DNA from: a virus
DNA: 30,213 bases
IMG/VR virus record: IMGVR_UViG_3300035145_002142
Location: 1-30,213 of that record
Direction: 5' to 3' (one strand)
The notes below the pieces were generated by a model, which ran no database searches, was not told the origin of the DNA, and was given only the letters and a program-made list of their open reading frames with translations. A program made the position numbers and the translations under genes. Below are positions 6,774 to 15,700 of this stretch, piece after piece. How positions within the stretch are numbered: the stretch's first letter is position 1; each line of letters starts with the position of its first letter.

Positions 6774-7076
6774 TCAACCCTCTTCGATTGTTTCTTCGCC
6801 ACCAAGTGGACCCATTGCTCCAGCTGCAGCGCCAGCTCCGCTAGACTCTTCTAAGTCTACGAGAAGCTCTTCATCTTCTTCTTCAAGTACCCGTTCCATT
6901 AACTGGTCGTCGAGAAGCATTGGAGCGCAACCACAGGAACAATATTTAGGGTCATCACATATACATTCCGGAGGGTGGTCTGTTGAAATTACATTCGCAG
7001 GGATCAACCTGTCTTCGGGATAATCTCCGTAAACACCTTCTCTAAGTAGATAAGTTTTCAAACTATATTTTTTCAC
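6774..7076 (-). CDS. Small Cys-cluster protein with YLLRE leader, unknown function
   Basis: 100 aa from a GTG at 7076, with TTGGAG seven bases upstream; a TTG at 7091 would include the ribosome site in the gene. The N-terminus MKKYSLKTYLLRE/G is a short leader with an L-L-R-E site. Next comes a tight cysteine cluster, C38-x-C40-x5-C46-x-C48-x-C50 (ECICDDPKYCSCGC), which may bind a metal. The rest is acidic (EEEDEELLVDLEE) and ends in a Gly/Ala low-complexity stretch and EETIEEG. No family recognised. First gene of the operon that ends at 4479. A terminator lies directly upstream, so either read-through feeds it or a promoter overlaps that terminator. Confidence 0.68.
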   Translation of the reverse strand: MKKYSLKTYLLREGVYGDYPEDRLIPANVISTDHPPECICDDPKYCSCGCAPMLLDDQLMERVLEEEDEELLVDLEESSGAGAAAGAMGPLGGEETIEEG

Positions 7077-7092
7077 GAGTAGCTCCAACAAT

Positions 7093-7122
7093 AAAAAAGC
7101 CCATCCTTAAAAAGAACGAGCT
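7093..7122 (-). terminator. Intrinsic terminator after the HD-domain gene
   Basis: On the minus strand AGCTCGTTCT-TTTTA-AGGATGGGCT (7122-7098): a 10-bp stem with three G-U pairs, followed by six T (7098-7093) and ATTG. It separates the HD-domain gene from the leader operon and sits only ~20 nt before the GTG at 7076. A palindrome TTACATGTAA (7131-7140) lies just upstream. Confidence 0.82.
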
Positions 7123-7149
7123 TTCCGGATTTACATGTAATTATACTTA

Positions 7150-7713
7150 TTATTCCGTTTCTTCTGTATTGATTAGCATATTTCTTACGTGAAGCAGAAT
7201 GGCTCCTAATTGATTCTTAGCTTCGTTATCATCGACTGACAGTAAAGCATCAAACTCTTCTTCGGACAATACGACCTGGAATTGATTTACAAGATACAGT
7301 GTGCGCTGAATATGCGTGGTCTGGATAGTATTATTTATTTTGAACTGATGACCTAATTTTTCTCGATGCCAATCGGAGTCCTGCTCTAAGAAGAAGTCTC
7401 TTTCCATAGTACCGATTCTTCCGATGTCATGCAGGAAGCCAATCTTATAGATAGACTTGATATTGCAAGGGTTTCCGTGAAACTCGTTAAGAGCTTGCAT
7501 GTCTTTCCCCATCTGTAGTGACGTCGCCACAAGTCCACCTGGGAAAGCTCCGTATTGTCCAGTAGTCTGATTTGCTGGGGATAGTGCCAAGCGTTCACCT
7601 AGGCCCTCTAAGAGTTTGTCGATCTGTTCGTCTTTAAGTCTACCGAGGATACCAGTGTATGTAGCCCAATTTTTCTTGATTTCGTCAAATGACAATTCCG
7701 TTTGTGTCGCCAT
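7150..7713 (-). CDS. HD-domain protein, probably degenerate
   Basis: 187 aa, CAGGAG before the ATG. Seen: AFPGGLVATSLQMGKDM (56-72), IGFLHDIGRIG (91-101, with H95-D96) and VVLSEEEFDALLSVDDNE near residue 150. Known: phage HD phosphohydrolases of this layout usually read PGGLxxHS, then LLHDIGK, then LSxxExxAIxxHHG. Here the first metal-binding histidine is missing (T65 in its place) and the final HHG is DDNE. Only the central HD pair remains, so catalysis may be lost. Role unknown; nucleotide hydrolysis is the usual family activity. It lies 64 nt after the preceding gene, with a TATAAT-like box and hairpin in between, and ends at a terminator, so it may be its own unit. Confidence 0.75.
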   Translation of the reverse strand: MATQTELSFDEIKKNWATYTGILGRLKDEQIDKLLEGLGERLALSPANQTTGQYGAFPGGLVATSLQMGKDMQALNEFHGNPCNIKSIYKIGFLHDIGRIGTMERDFFLEQDSDWHREKLGHQFKINNTIQTTHIQRTLYLVNQFQVVLSEEEFDALLSVDDNEAKNQLGAILLHVRNMLINTEETE

Positions 7714-7728
7714 GTAGTCTCCTGTGAT

Positions 7729-7751
7729 TAGTGTGTTTTGACACTATTATA
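7729..7751 (-). promoter_or_regulatory. TATAAT-like box overlapping a palindrome upstream of the HD gene
   Basis: On the minus strand TATAAT (7751-7746) runs into TAGTGT-CAAAAC-ACACTA (7746-7729), a perfect 6-bp inverted repeat, followed by AGGAG and the HD gene start. No convincing -35 box is seen at 16-19 nt. An operator just downstream of a -10 would be a classic repression site, but a simple leader hairpin is equally possible. Confidence 0.35.
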
Positions 7752-7777
7752 ATACAGGCGATGGAACGAAATTACAA

Positions 7778-8377
7778 CTAACTCTTTGTTTTCATTTGAA
7801 TGATACTTACGGTATTACCAGACAATCGGAACTCAAAATTTTTCATCGTGATGTCCGATTTATCTTCCATTCCCATTGCTTTTAAGATTTGTGAAAAATA
7901 GAAACAAAGAAAACGACGGCTAGAGTTCTCGTTGCTAGCTAGGTCTTTCCATTTAGGGTCAAGGTCCACTTGTACAACATGTTGTCCATCAATTGAACCA
8001 CCGTTGCCAACGATTATTGGACCAATGCCACTGGTTTTTCCGATTCTATTAGCAAAGTAATCCGTCCAACCTCGAGAACTAGGAATCTGTCCTAATCTTT
8101 TGAATAATTCATTCGGATTTTGTTCAGCAGTTAAACGGGAGGATCCGTATTTCTTTCTCATTTGCTGGATGAGCAATTTTAATTCTGATGTGTAACGACC
8201 TTGTGGTGGCAAGGGTTGTCCATATTTCGATGGGTCAACACCGGTCTTCTTCATCTTGGTTGGCTTTTCCTGTTTTTTCTTCTCAGGTTTCTTGTCTTTT
8301 GCTTCACCGGTTTCTTCGTCTTTTTCTTCTAATATAGCTTCTTGTAGAAGATACCAGTGTAAACTTCCTTTTTTCAT
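7778..8377 (-). CDS. Lys-rich protein with YLLQE leader, unknown function
   Basis: 199 aa. Start at the ATG at 8377, which overlaps the polymerase stop as ATGA and has GGGAG seven bases upstream; a start at 8425 inside the polymerase gene is rejected. N-terminus MKKGSLHWYLLQE/AILEE resembles the leaders of the operon below (L-L-x-E/A). It is followed by a highly charged Lys/Glu linker (about residues 20-50), then a folded part with LKLLIQQMRKKYG, PSSRGWTDYFANRIGKTSG, VVQVDLDPKW and FLCFYFSQILKAMGM. No family recognised. It is translationally coupled to the polymerase. If the leader is a capsid-targeting sequence, coupling to a replication gene is odd; an alternative is a polymerase accessory protein whose N-terminal helix merely resembles the others. 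Confidence 0.72.
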   Translation of the reverse strand: MKKGSLHWYLLQEAILEEKDEETGEAKDKKPEKKKQEKPTKMKKTGVDPSKYGQPLPPQGRYTSELKLLIQQMRKKYGSSRLTAEQNPNELFKRLGQIPSSRGWTDYFANRIGKTSGIGPIIVGNGGSIDGQHVVQVDLDPKWKDLASNENSSRRFLCFYFSQILKAMGMEDKSDITMKNFEFRLSGNTVSIIQMKTKS

Positions 8378-9507
8378 TCGATTCTCCCGATGGTGTATGG
8401 CATCGATATTTCTTGGCCGTTCCAATCGATAATTATACTCTTGTCTTGATTTATCTCATCACTGTTCTGAGGATCGACAGAATAAACAAGGGCATCATGA
8501 ATAAGCCAATGCGGATGTACACTCGGATGGGTATCACAGAACTTCATAAAACCTAACAGAGCGGCTTCTGCAGCACTAGATTGCAACCATAGAGCAACTA
8601 AATGTCTACCTCTTTTATCTTCGACATGAATGGGTCTTCCAAACCAATTCTTGGTCCAACCGTCCTTTACGTCTTTCTCTAATTCTTTCTCGAGATATCG
8701 GAGCCCTAACACATCTGTCACTTCTTTAATCTGGTTCCTATGGCCATACATTGACGATAGCACCGCCAATTTCACTTTGGGTCTAGACATGTACTCAATA
8801 CCTGCTTCCTTTGCGATCCAATCGTAAAAGTCACCATGTACTTTTTTACCAATCAAACTAAGCAAGAATCTCGGTTCCATCGCCTGGAAATCAAGTTGCC
8901 ACGCATCTTTCAAGATATTTCGATGTTCTGACTTCATCGTTGTTGTTCTCACGCCTTCTACAACAGAAAGCCTTCCAGTAGAACTTCTATCTCGAACATA
9001 GAGAGGAGCATTGATCATAACTTTATCACCGTTGGAATACGGTTTGTCAAAAAGATTAATGCCCAATCGCTCAATAGACATCCATCGAGTCGGATTGATT
9101 TCCGCTGGCTGCAGAGAATACAAGAACCGATTTGTCTTTTGATAAAAATCCAGATAAGGGTCATCTTGTTTGTTCCGTAACCAAACAGCATTGTCCACCA
9201 ATCTTTGCTGAGTCTTCGTTGTATACGAGGGCCCTAATAATTTCATAGTATTAGCTTTGCCATCATCAGCGTTGAGGTAACCAAGCATCTGGGTGTATTT
9301 TTCCGGAATGATAGGTTCTGTGGCAATCCCATATATTCGCATCAAAGGCTCTATGGAGTGTTCTTCGTATGAACTACCGAGCAACCAATCCCCATGCCCT
9401 AGGTTCGATTTAGACTTCCATTGGAACGCTGTTTTGGTATCATCCGATGAGCCATCATGACCTATACAATTCCGAGTTCCTGTTATTTTATTATCTAAGT
9501 ACAACAT
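8374..9507 (-). CDS. Stand-alone family A DNA polymerase domain (PolA-like), no exonuclease domain
   Basis: 377 aa. Seen: TGRLSVVEG near 178; motif A QLDFQAMEPR with D206 and E211 (Pol I D705, E710); motif B, the O helix, RPKVKLAVLSSMYG with R242, K246 and Y254 (Pol I R754, K758, Y766); motif C WLIHDALVYSV with H337 and D338 (Pol I H881, D882). Oddities: the O-helix position of Pol I F762 is L250, and the motif C glutamate is A339. There are no 3'-5' or 5'-3' exonuclease domains, so the protein is only thumb, fingers and palm. Both catalytic aspartates are kept, so it is probably active. The ATG at 9507 lacks a strong ribosome site, and a stop codon lies six codons upstream. It follows the hub-type gene by 40 nt and is coupled to the next gene by ATGA. 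Confidence 0.84.
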   Translation of the reverse strand: MLYLDNKITGTRNCIGHDGSSDDTKTAFQWKSKSNLGHGDWLLGSSYEEHSIEPLMRIYGIATEPIIPEKYTQMLGYLNADDGKANTMKLLGPSYTTKTQQRLVDNAVWLRNKQDDPYLDFYQKTNRFLYSLQPAEINPTRWMSIERLGINLFDKPYSNGDKVMINAPLYVRDRSSTGRLSVVEGVRTTTMKSEHRNILKDAWQLDFQAMEPRFLLSLIGKKVHGDFYDWIAKEAGIEYMSRPKVKLAVLSSMYGHRNQIKEVTDVLGLRYLEKELEKDVKDGWTKNWFGRPIHVEDKRGRHLVALWLQSSAAEAALLGFMKFCDTHPSVHPHWLIHDALVYSVDPQNSDEINQDKSIIIDWNGQEISMPYTIGRIE

Positions 9508-9547
9508 GTTAAAATCGTATTGTCACCAGACTGTATTTACATTTATC

Positions 9548-12472
9548 CTACCCATCCGATTCTTTCCCGGCATCATCTGCAAGTGTTTTAATATCGTCCA
9601 ATGTATCCACGAGAGATCCGAATTGACCTAGTTTTTGCAAAGGCACCATTTTGATAGAAGATTTAAAATCACCTGGAGTGATTGTATGTGATACGCCGGT
9701 GACTGCGTAGACATCATCAATAGTAGAATTCGTATTAAAATCTATAAAGAACTGTTGACCAAAATTGGCTACTGGACATCCGAATGTATCGAGAGACAAC
9801 TGTGCTGGTCTCACTCTCATAGGCATCCCGTCTTGCCCAGGAGTATTGGGTTTGCTTCCTCGTTTTTGTCGGACCATGTGGATAGTTTCCATTTGAGGAT
9901 TTGACTGAGTGCTTAAATTGGCTGAAAGTATACCGGAAAACTCGGTTCCATATTTTAGTGTTGGCATGTTGGAAGTCATCAGCCCTCGCAATCTTTCAGG
10001 TCCGCCATTCACGACATATTTCCCATTACCTAAAGACTTAAGCGCACCCTGCTGAATGAAATATTCGACGGCTTCGTTATACACACCGGTGTGATTTACA
10101 GTTTGTTGTGCGTTTTTATCTTCTTCTCTTTCGGCTTTCCTTTTCTCCGAATCATTCATAGTCTGTGGAGCTTCTTTATTTTGCTTAGTCAACTGCCTCT
10201 TGTGTTTGGCGATGATACCTAGGTTTGATTTATTTGTAGAGCTCCACAGATCCGCATAAGACGAATAAGAGGTACAGTTTCGATCAGAAAAATGCAGTCG
10301 TAAAATAGTCTTGCCATTTTCGTTTTGTACGCTTTCCACAAACATGTTGACATTTGGTTTTTTAAATTTACGTTGAGTTCCGTCGCCATAACAAGCTTTC
10401 ATGATTTCTTGTTTCCGGATCGACATCGTTTGTTTTTTCTCTTTTTTCTCGTAGTCTTCTTTGAGCTCTAATTTATTTTTATCATCATAAAATTCGCCAA
10501 ATCCGTAAATGTCATCACCTACGTTATTCATGAAAAACTTTCTAACGAGGTTAAGCAATCGCTGTATTCGCATTGTGGGCTGTTTTGAAAACTCATCTTT
10601 GAACAATCCTAATAACATCGATTTGTTCATTGGATACTGTCCGATGTTGTAGTCTTTCGCCCACATCGAATATTCATTCATCGGATAAAATACGAATTGA
10701 ACTTCATCGTATTTGCCCGTGTGTAGTATCGAATCTCCGACCATATATAAAAGAAACTTCGCAAAACTGACGTGAGTATCTTTCTTGATAGTGACGGATC
10801 CACCTGGGAAACTGATATTAGGCTTCGCAAGATACGGATCATCTCCTTTCATCATTTTGTCAATCATCTCTTGAATATAATCCGATTGTTGCGTAGCAAA
10901 ATCTTTCGATTGACTTAGTGCTTGTGAGAACTTCTTTGAAAAGTCTTTAAATACCGTTCCCGATGATTTCGTTGAGACTTTGCCTAACTGTTTAACGAAA
11001 TCTTCCAGTTCTTTGATTTCTTCCGGAGATAACGAAAGCATACCCTTCGTACTAGTAGCTTTCCCCAAAACATCGGGTGCACCTATGTCTTCTTTGATAT
11101 TGTAACCTTGACCACGCAAATCCGCTATAGCACCCCTCATAGCTTTGACAGCTTCTTGTAGAGCATCAACCGTATTCTTCCCGTTGTCCTGTTTAGCTCT
11201 TCCTTTAATCAAATCAAAAGCTACGTTTTGGGCGCCTTTTGTGTACAATTTCAAAGTGATATCGACTTGACCCTCTGGGGTGAAGGAATATGATGAGTTC
11301 ATAACACCATAGATTTCCGTAACTTTCATGGAGTCTATCAATGCACCGTATGGATTCTTGGTTGGATCATTGTCCGGATGTGACCAACCCCATGTAATAT
11401 GTAGTTCTACGTCACCGGTTCTAGCAGGAGTTAATAAGGGAGCAATTTGGTTCATTCTGGATCGATCATGCAGCTTTAGTTTTGCATCTCCCGTTTTGGT
11501 CGCAATCATTCCAGTTGCTGGAGCTACTGTAAGATTAAAAGACTCCCACGTCATCAACGGACGGAATTTATCCATTATTTTCTGATCTTCTGTAATCGGT
11601 GTACTTGATGTTTCAGACGATGCATTTAAGTCCGTAAATGTGGAATTTCCTTGCACAAGAGTCTGAGGTGTCGTAAACAATTCCATGCTAGCGGTACTTG
11701 CGATCTCCGTTGGAGGTTTCTTTTGAAGATTGTTTAAGACATTTTTGTCGATCGTCTGTTCCGATGTAATCCTAGCCAATAGATATTTGTCACTTTGAGT
11801 ATTACCACTATCAGAAATTTGGCCTCCTAAAAATCTTCCGATAGACACGCCATTTTGGAATTTTTTTCCAGCCTCAATTTGTTCAGCATCTGAACTTTTC
11901 GACACTCTCGTAATCACTTTACAGTCGAAATATGGTACAGCTCTACTGATTTCAATCGAAGGAAGCGTCTGTAAAAACGTAGCTACTGCGGAACAATCTC
12001 TGTTGTTAAAATTCAACTCAGGTGCGCAAATCTCGATAACTGACATTGATTTTTTATGAGCAGGACTTGTGTCTCCGGGAGACTGTTGCTGTAGAACTTC
12101 GAGGACATTTTTATTCCTCATATATCCTTTGCTGACATCGCCACTGTCGAAGCGAGTGATAAAAAATGGTGGCAAATCTTTGATTGGGGTGTTAGAGTCT
12201 ACGGGACCTTTCAATTGTTTGGTCAAAGGGTCATCTGAATCACCGCTTGCATACGCATCAATGCCTTTGATCAAATCTTCAGTTAACATTCCGGTGCCTT
12301 GGATAGATAGGAGACTTTGGACCAATTGTGTCAAATTGCTTTCATACGTGCCTTTTTGGTCTTTAGTAGCTCCTTTGAGACGTGGTTCTAGAAGCTGTTT
12401 GATCATATCAGACGAACTTTTAATGTTCAGGAACCGGTTCAAATCATTTATAGCTTTTCTCAATTCACTCAT
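9548..12472 (-). CDS. Baseplate or tail hub-type structural protein
   Basis: 974 aa. No firm family match, but several parts look like tail-hub proteins: a beta-rich section with LHITWGWSHPDNDPTKNPYG near 355-375 and MNSSYSFTPEGQVDITLKLY near 390-410; YDEVQFVFYPMNEYSMWAKD near 590-610; a Lys-rich linker near 780-800; and near 895-960 a C-terminal beta domain (VYAVTGVSHTITPGDFKSSI) of the type that closes gp27/gpD-like hubs. It lies after the tape measure, the baseplate-type protein and the LysM-like protein, the usual place of hub genes. Start ATG at 12472 has GAGGG four bases upstream and is 7 nt after the LysM-like stop. Could instead be another wedge or hub component; structural role fairly sure, exact identity not. 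Confidence 0.62.
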   Translation of the reverse strand: MSELRKAINDLNRFLNIKSSSDMIKQLLEPRLKGATKDQKGTYESNLTQLVQSLLSIQGTGMLTEDLIKGIDAYASGDSDDPLTKQLKGPVDSNTPIKDLPPFFITRFDSGDVSKGYMRNKNVLEVLQQQSPGDTSPAHKKSMSVIEICAPELNFNNRDCSAVATFLQTLPSIEISRAVPYFDCKVITRVSKSSDAEQIEAGKKFQNGVSIGRFLGGQISDSGNTQSDKYLLARITSEQTIDKNVLNNLQKKPPTEIASTASMELFTTPQTLVQGNSTFTDLNASSETSSTPITEDQKIMDKFRPLMTWESFNLTVAPATGMIATKTGDAKLKLHDRSRMNQIAPLLTPARTGDVELHITWGWSHPDNDPTKNPYGALIDSMKVTEIYGVMNSSYSFTPEGQVDITLKLYTKGAQNVAFDLIKGRAKQDNGKNTVDALQEAVKAMRGAIADLRGQGYNIKEDIGAPDVLGKATSTKGMLSLSPEEIKELEDFVKQLGKVSTKSSGTVFKDFSKKFSQALSQSKDFATQQSDYIQEMIDKMMKGDDPYLAKPNISFPGGSVTIKKDTHVSFAKFLLYMVGDSILHTGKYDEVQFVFYPMNEYSMWAKDYNIGQYPMNKSMLLGLFKDEFSKQPTMRIQRLLNLVRKFFMNNVGDDIYGFGEFYDDKNKLELKEDYEKKEKKQTMSIRKQEIMKACYGDGTQRKFKKPNVNMFVESVQNENGKTILRLHFSDRNCTSYSSYADLWSSTNKSNLGIIAKHKRQLTKQNKEAPQTMNDSEKRKAEREEDKNAQQTVNHTGVYNEAVEYFIQQGALKSLGNGKYVVNGGPERLRGLMTSNMPTLKYGTEFSGILSANLSTQSNPQMETIHMVRQKRGSKPNTPGQDGMPMRVRPAQLSLDTFGCPVANFGQQFFIDFNTNSTIDDVYAVTGVSHTITPGDFKSSIKMVPLQKLGQFGSLVDTLDDIKTLADDAGKESDG

Positions 12473-12479
12473 AAGCCCT

Positions 12480-12764
12480 CTACACTAATGCTTCAATCGT
12501 GGACATATCAGTAGGTACTCTGATAACTGTGCCTGGCGGTATTTGCATTGCCCATCCGATGCCTGACGTTGCTGCTAACACCCACCAAAGGTCAGCGCTT
12601 CCAAGGTGTCGGTATGCTACGTGCTCCAATCTTTGGCCCTCTCTAAGGACAACTTCATTATATTCAATAAAGCCTAGCTCCATAGCTCTACGGATATTCA
12701 CCGTAGCTTGATGGGTCGAGAGTTTCGTACCAGAAATAGTTCTATCAGATTTATATCTTCTCAT
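12480..12764 (-). CDS. LysM-like tail/baseplate protein (P2 gpX / T4 gp53-like)
   Basis: 94 aa. The C-terminal half (residues ~40-85) reads VVLREGQRLEHVAYRHLGSA, then DLWWVLAATSGI, then PPGTVIRVP. This is the LysM-type pattern of tail protein X and of the gp53-like LysM proteins of contractile tails: a 'get there, wait' helix, a W-x-x-L helix and a P-x-G-x-x-I-x-V-P strand. Known: such small LysM proteins clamp the tube or hub at the baseplate. Its ATG overlaps the stop of the 1013-aa gene (TAATG) with AGGTGG upstream, so translation is coupled. Position between two large baseplate genes supports the assignment. Confidence 0.78.
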   Translation of the reverse strand: MRRYKSDRTISGTKLSTHQATVNIRRAMELGFIEYNEVVLREGQRLEHVAYRHLGSADLWWVLAATSGIGWAMQIPPGTVIRVPTDMSTIEALV

Positions 12765-15700
12765 TAATGGCCACCTTTTAACGGTCTGAGCGTGTGTTGT
12801 ATCTTTTGGTTGATTTTATCCATCGCTTTATTATATTCAGGAGTGCTGTAGTGTGGATCACCTTTCATTTGACTTGCGATATTGCCGACTCCATAGATCG
12901 GTGCTCTGTTGAAGCCATTATGATCCAAGCCTGGGGTAATATCGTGGATCGGAATAACAGAAAGAGAAACATCACACATTCTCGGAGCTCTCGATCCTGG
13001 CTCACTATTCCATCCAACTTCTCCGTATTTCCAAGCAAAAGTGATGCTAGTGACAGCAACGGCAAGGCCGCGGCCCTTTGTGCTTTCGAATGATTTAATA
13101 ATAGGGTTATTATTGGAATCGAATATCGCAGAAAAATTATTTGCGCTAAAGGTTCCATCTCCATCCTGTGTGGAACTGATCGGAGAAAACGAAATAGCTT
13201 TCCATTCCATTTCTGACACATCTCGGAGAAAATAGTGATTTTCGTTGCCCACTGTGACGTAGACATCACCAGTGTTATTGTTTTCACCACCAGTCCACGA
13301 GACTTTGATTGGATGTTGGGTATTAATGTCCATATTTCGATCAGCAGCCCATGATCTATACAGCTCTATACCAGAGGGCAAAAGGTATCTGGTATCCGTA
13401 ACAGTTTGAGCCCCTTTGAATTTCAGTTTGGTTTCTGATCCCACTCCGAAAAGTCTCGCAACGTTTTGTTTGGAATAGTTACTGGTGAACAGGTCACCGA
13501 CTCTAAGCCGGCACATAGGGGAAGCCGTAGGTACTTGCGAGAAAGGCTGAATAATCGATCCAGACCCGAGTTCATCTCCCTCAAAGTCCATCTTTGTGCC
13601 CTGTGACCATTGCGGATATACTAGAGTAGTCAATTTATTGATTTTGTACCACATCTCATCAAAGTCTCTTTCGTTAAACGCAACCATCGTAAATCCAACG
13701 CCTACACTTCTGGACCCACCGCCATAGATTTGTGCGGCTTCCATTCGTCCAAAGCCTTTTTGAGCTGACCACTCTGCAGAGTAACTATCGGAAAGGTCTG
13801 TCAAGAACGCATGGAATGCAATGATTTCGTTTGTTCTCAAGTCCTGAATATAGAATGGCATCATCTCCGCTTCGAGAGCATCTTCCACAGCTTTTACAGT
13901 CTCCGTAGAAAACCGGTTTTTGGCCACCGCAAAATGACTGTGACTACCATTCGGGTGTTCCTTAAAGGCAGTTTTGATTCCATCCTCTGTGATCTTCTCG
14001 TCGAGGGGATCGATACTACCCATATAGTTAAACTTTTCTGAGCCTCCGTTTATCTGGGTCATTCCACCGAACAAGTGTTCGTTGTCCGGCACTAGGTAAA
14101 GAGAAGGAAGTGACCCCATAGAGAACGTACTTTCACGACTGGAGTGTCTTCGGTATTTCGCAAGACGGAGGCTTGGGTGGTCATGCATTGCGTCCAAAGG
14201 TATCTTGTTTTCGGAGACTCTGGCATGAGTGTGGCTTTTTGACACTACGGTAATATCGCCGATAAGCACACAGTAGTTGAAGAACTTAACTGTTTTATTA
14301 GTAAGCCCCATAAAATCGTCAAAGCCATGCCAAAACGAATGGTGTTCGTCAGAGTGAACCCAGTTATAGTAATAGCTTCTATTCTTCTGGATATTACGTG
14401 TCATATTTAAGAGGAAGCCTCGCTCTCGGAAATCTAGAGTACCCCTGATAATCGCATTTTGCACTAGGTGAATAATGCCAGCAGAAGCTGCGTATAAATA
14501 CGATACAAAGATATCAATTACTTCACGTCCAAACGAGGAATCTTTTTTCCTCAACCATGTGTATGTATGTCTCGGAACGCTTACGTTGAAATCCCGAAGA
14601 ATATGTGATGGGACGTTCAAGAACGTAGACACTAAAGATTTCGCTATCTCCGTGCTTTTTATCGACTTCAAAATCTCGTCTGCTGTTGTCGGAAACTTTC
14701 CTGCAAATCCACCATACTCTGTATCATCGTGAGCTTCGTGATGATGATACGCATGTTGGTTCCAACCGGAAGACCCTTTCATCAGTTTTGTTGGGTCTTG
14801 ATATTTCGGATTATTCGCATATATGTTTTCCCATTGGCTTGTTTTTGGCTCCTTGGCCGAAGGGAACCCACCGTTGGCAAGACCCTCAGACACCGTGTAA
14901 TTAAGAACTTGTGCAACGTTTCCAGAGTTAGCTCCAAGAAACCCCTGCAAGAACAACTCTAAAAGATCAAGAACGAACTGGCCTGTTTGATCGGGCGGAA
15001 ACTCTAACTCTTCAAACGGTTTTTCCGCATTGTACCAATGTCCATAAGTTTTCGTAGTGTAACTACTTTTTTCTCCCCCTGTGTTGCCATAGACGTCGGG
15101 AAGATTAGATTCACTTACATCGTTGAGATACCGGTCATTTTCATCACTATAAGCAGCTAATCCGGGAATGGGACCTGTGTTGAACGTCGGGTTTCGTTTA
15201 TTAAGAAATTTTTCATTCCTTTCATGTGCATCATCTTTATCCGATAATGGCGATGCATCTCCTGAGCTGAATCGGACATCAGTGGAATTTGAAACCGGAA
15301 ATCTTGGGGTTCCGATACCCAGACCAGACCATCGGGTGTTGGTGGTCAAAGCAGAGGATACCGATTCTTTCATTTTATTTAAGGCTGCTGAATGATCGAC
15401 GGGTTCGTGCTTTCCTTTAACCGGTTGGATAGCAGCAGGGTCATCAAAACTGGCTCCTGTACTGATTTGATGGAACAAATCAAAAGCTTCTTTAAATAAG
15501 TCTTCTTGATCTAGAACGGTTTCTTCGATTTCTTTCTCGAAACTTTCTCCGTTGTTGTCCTCACCATCGATACTGTATGTATTTCTATGGCCTGTATTGG
15601 TGACATCGGTATTGCTATCAGAAGCGGCCTGTGTAGTGCTAGTTAAATAGTCGCCCAAGCGTTGTTTCCGTTCTGGGTGGATGTCAGACTGTTCGAACTT

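Noticed and set aside
7138-7145. TATAATTA octamer as a promoter for the leader operon
   Set aside because: It lies just before the terminator at 7093-7122, so a transcript from it would end after about 40 nt; used only as a warning about chance matches.
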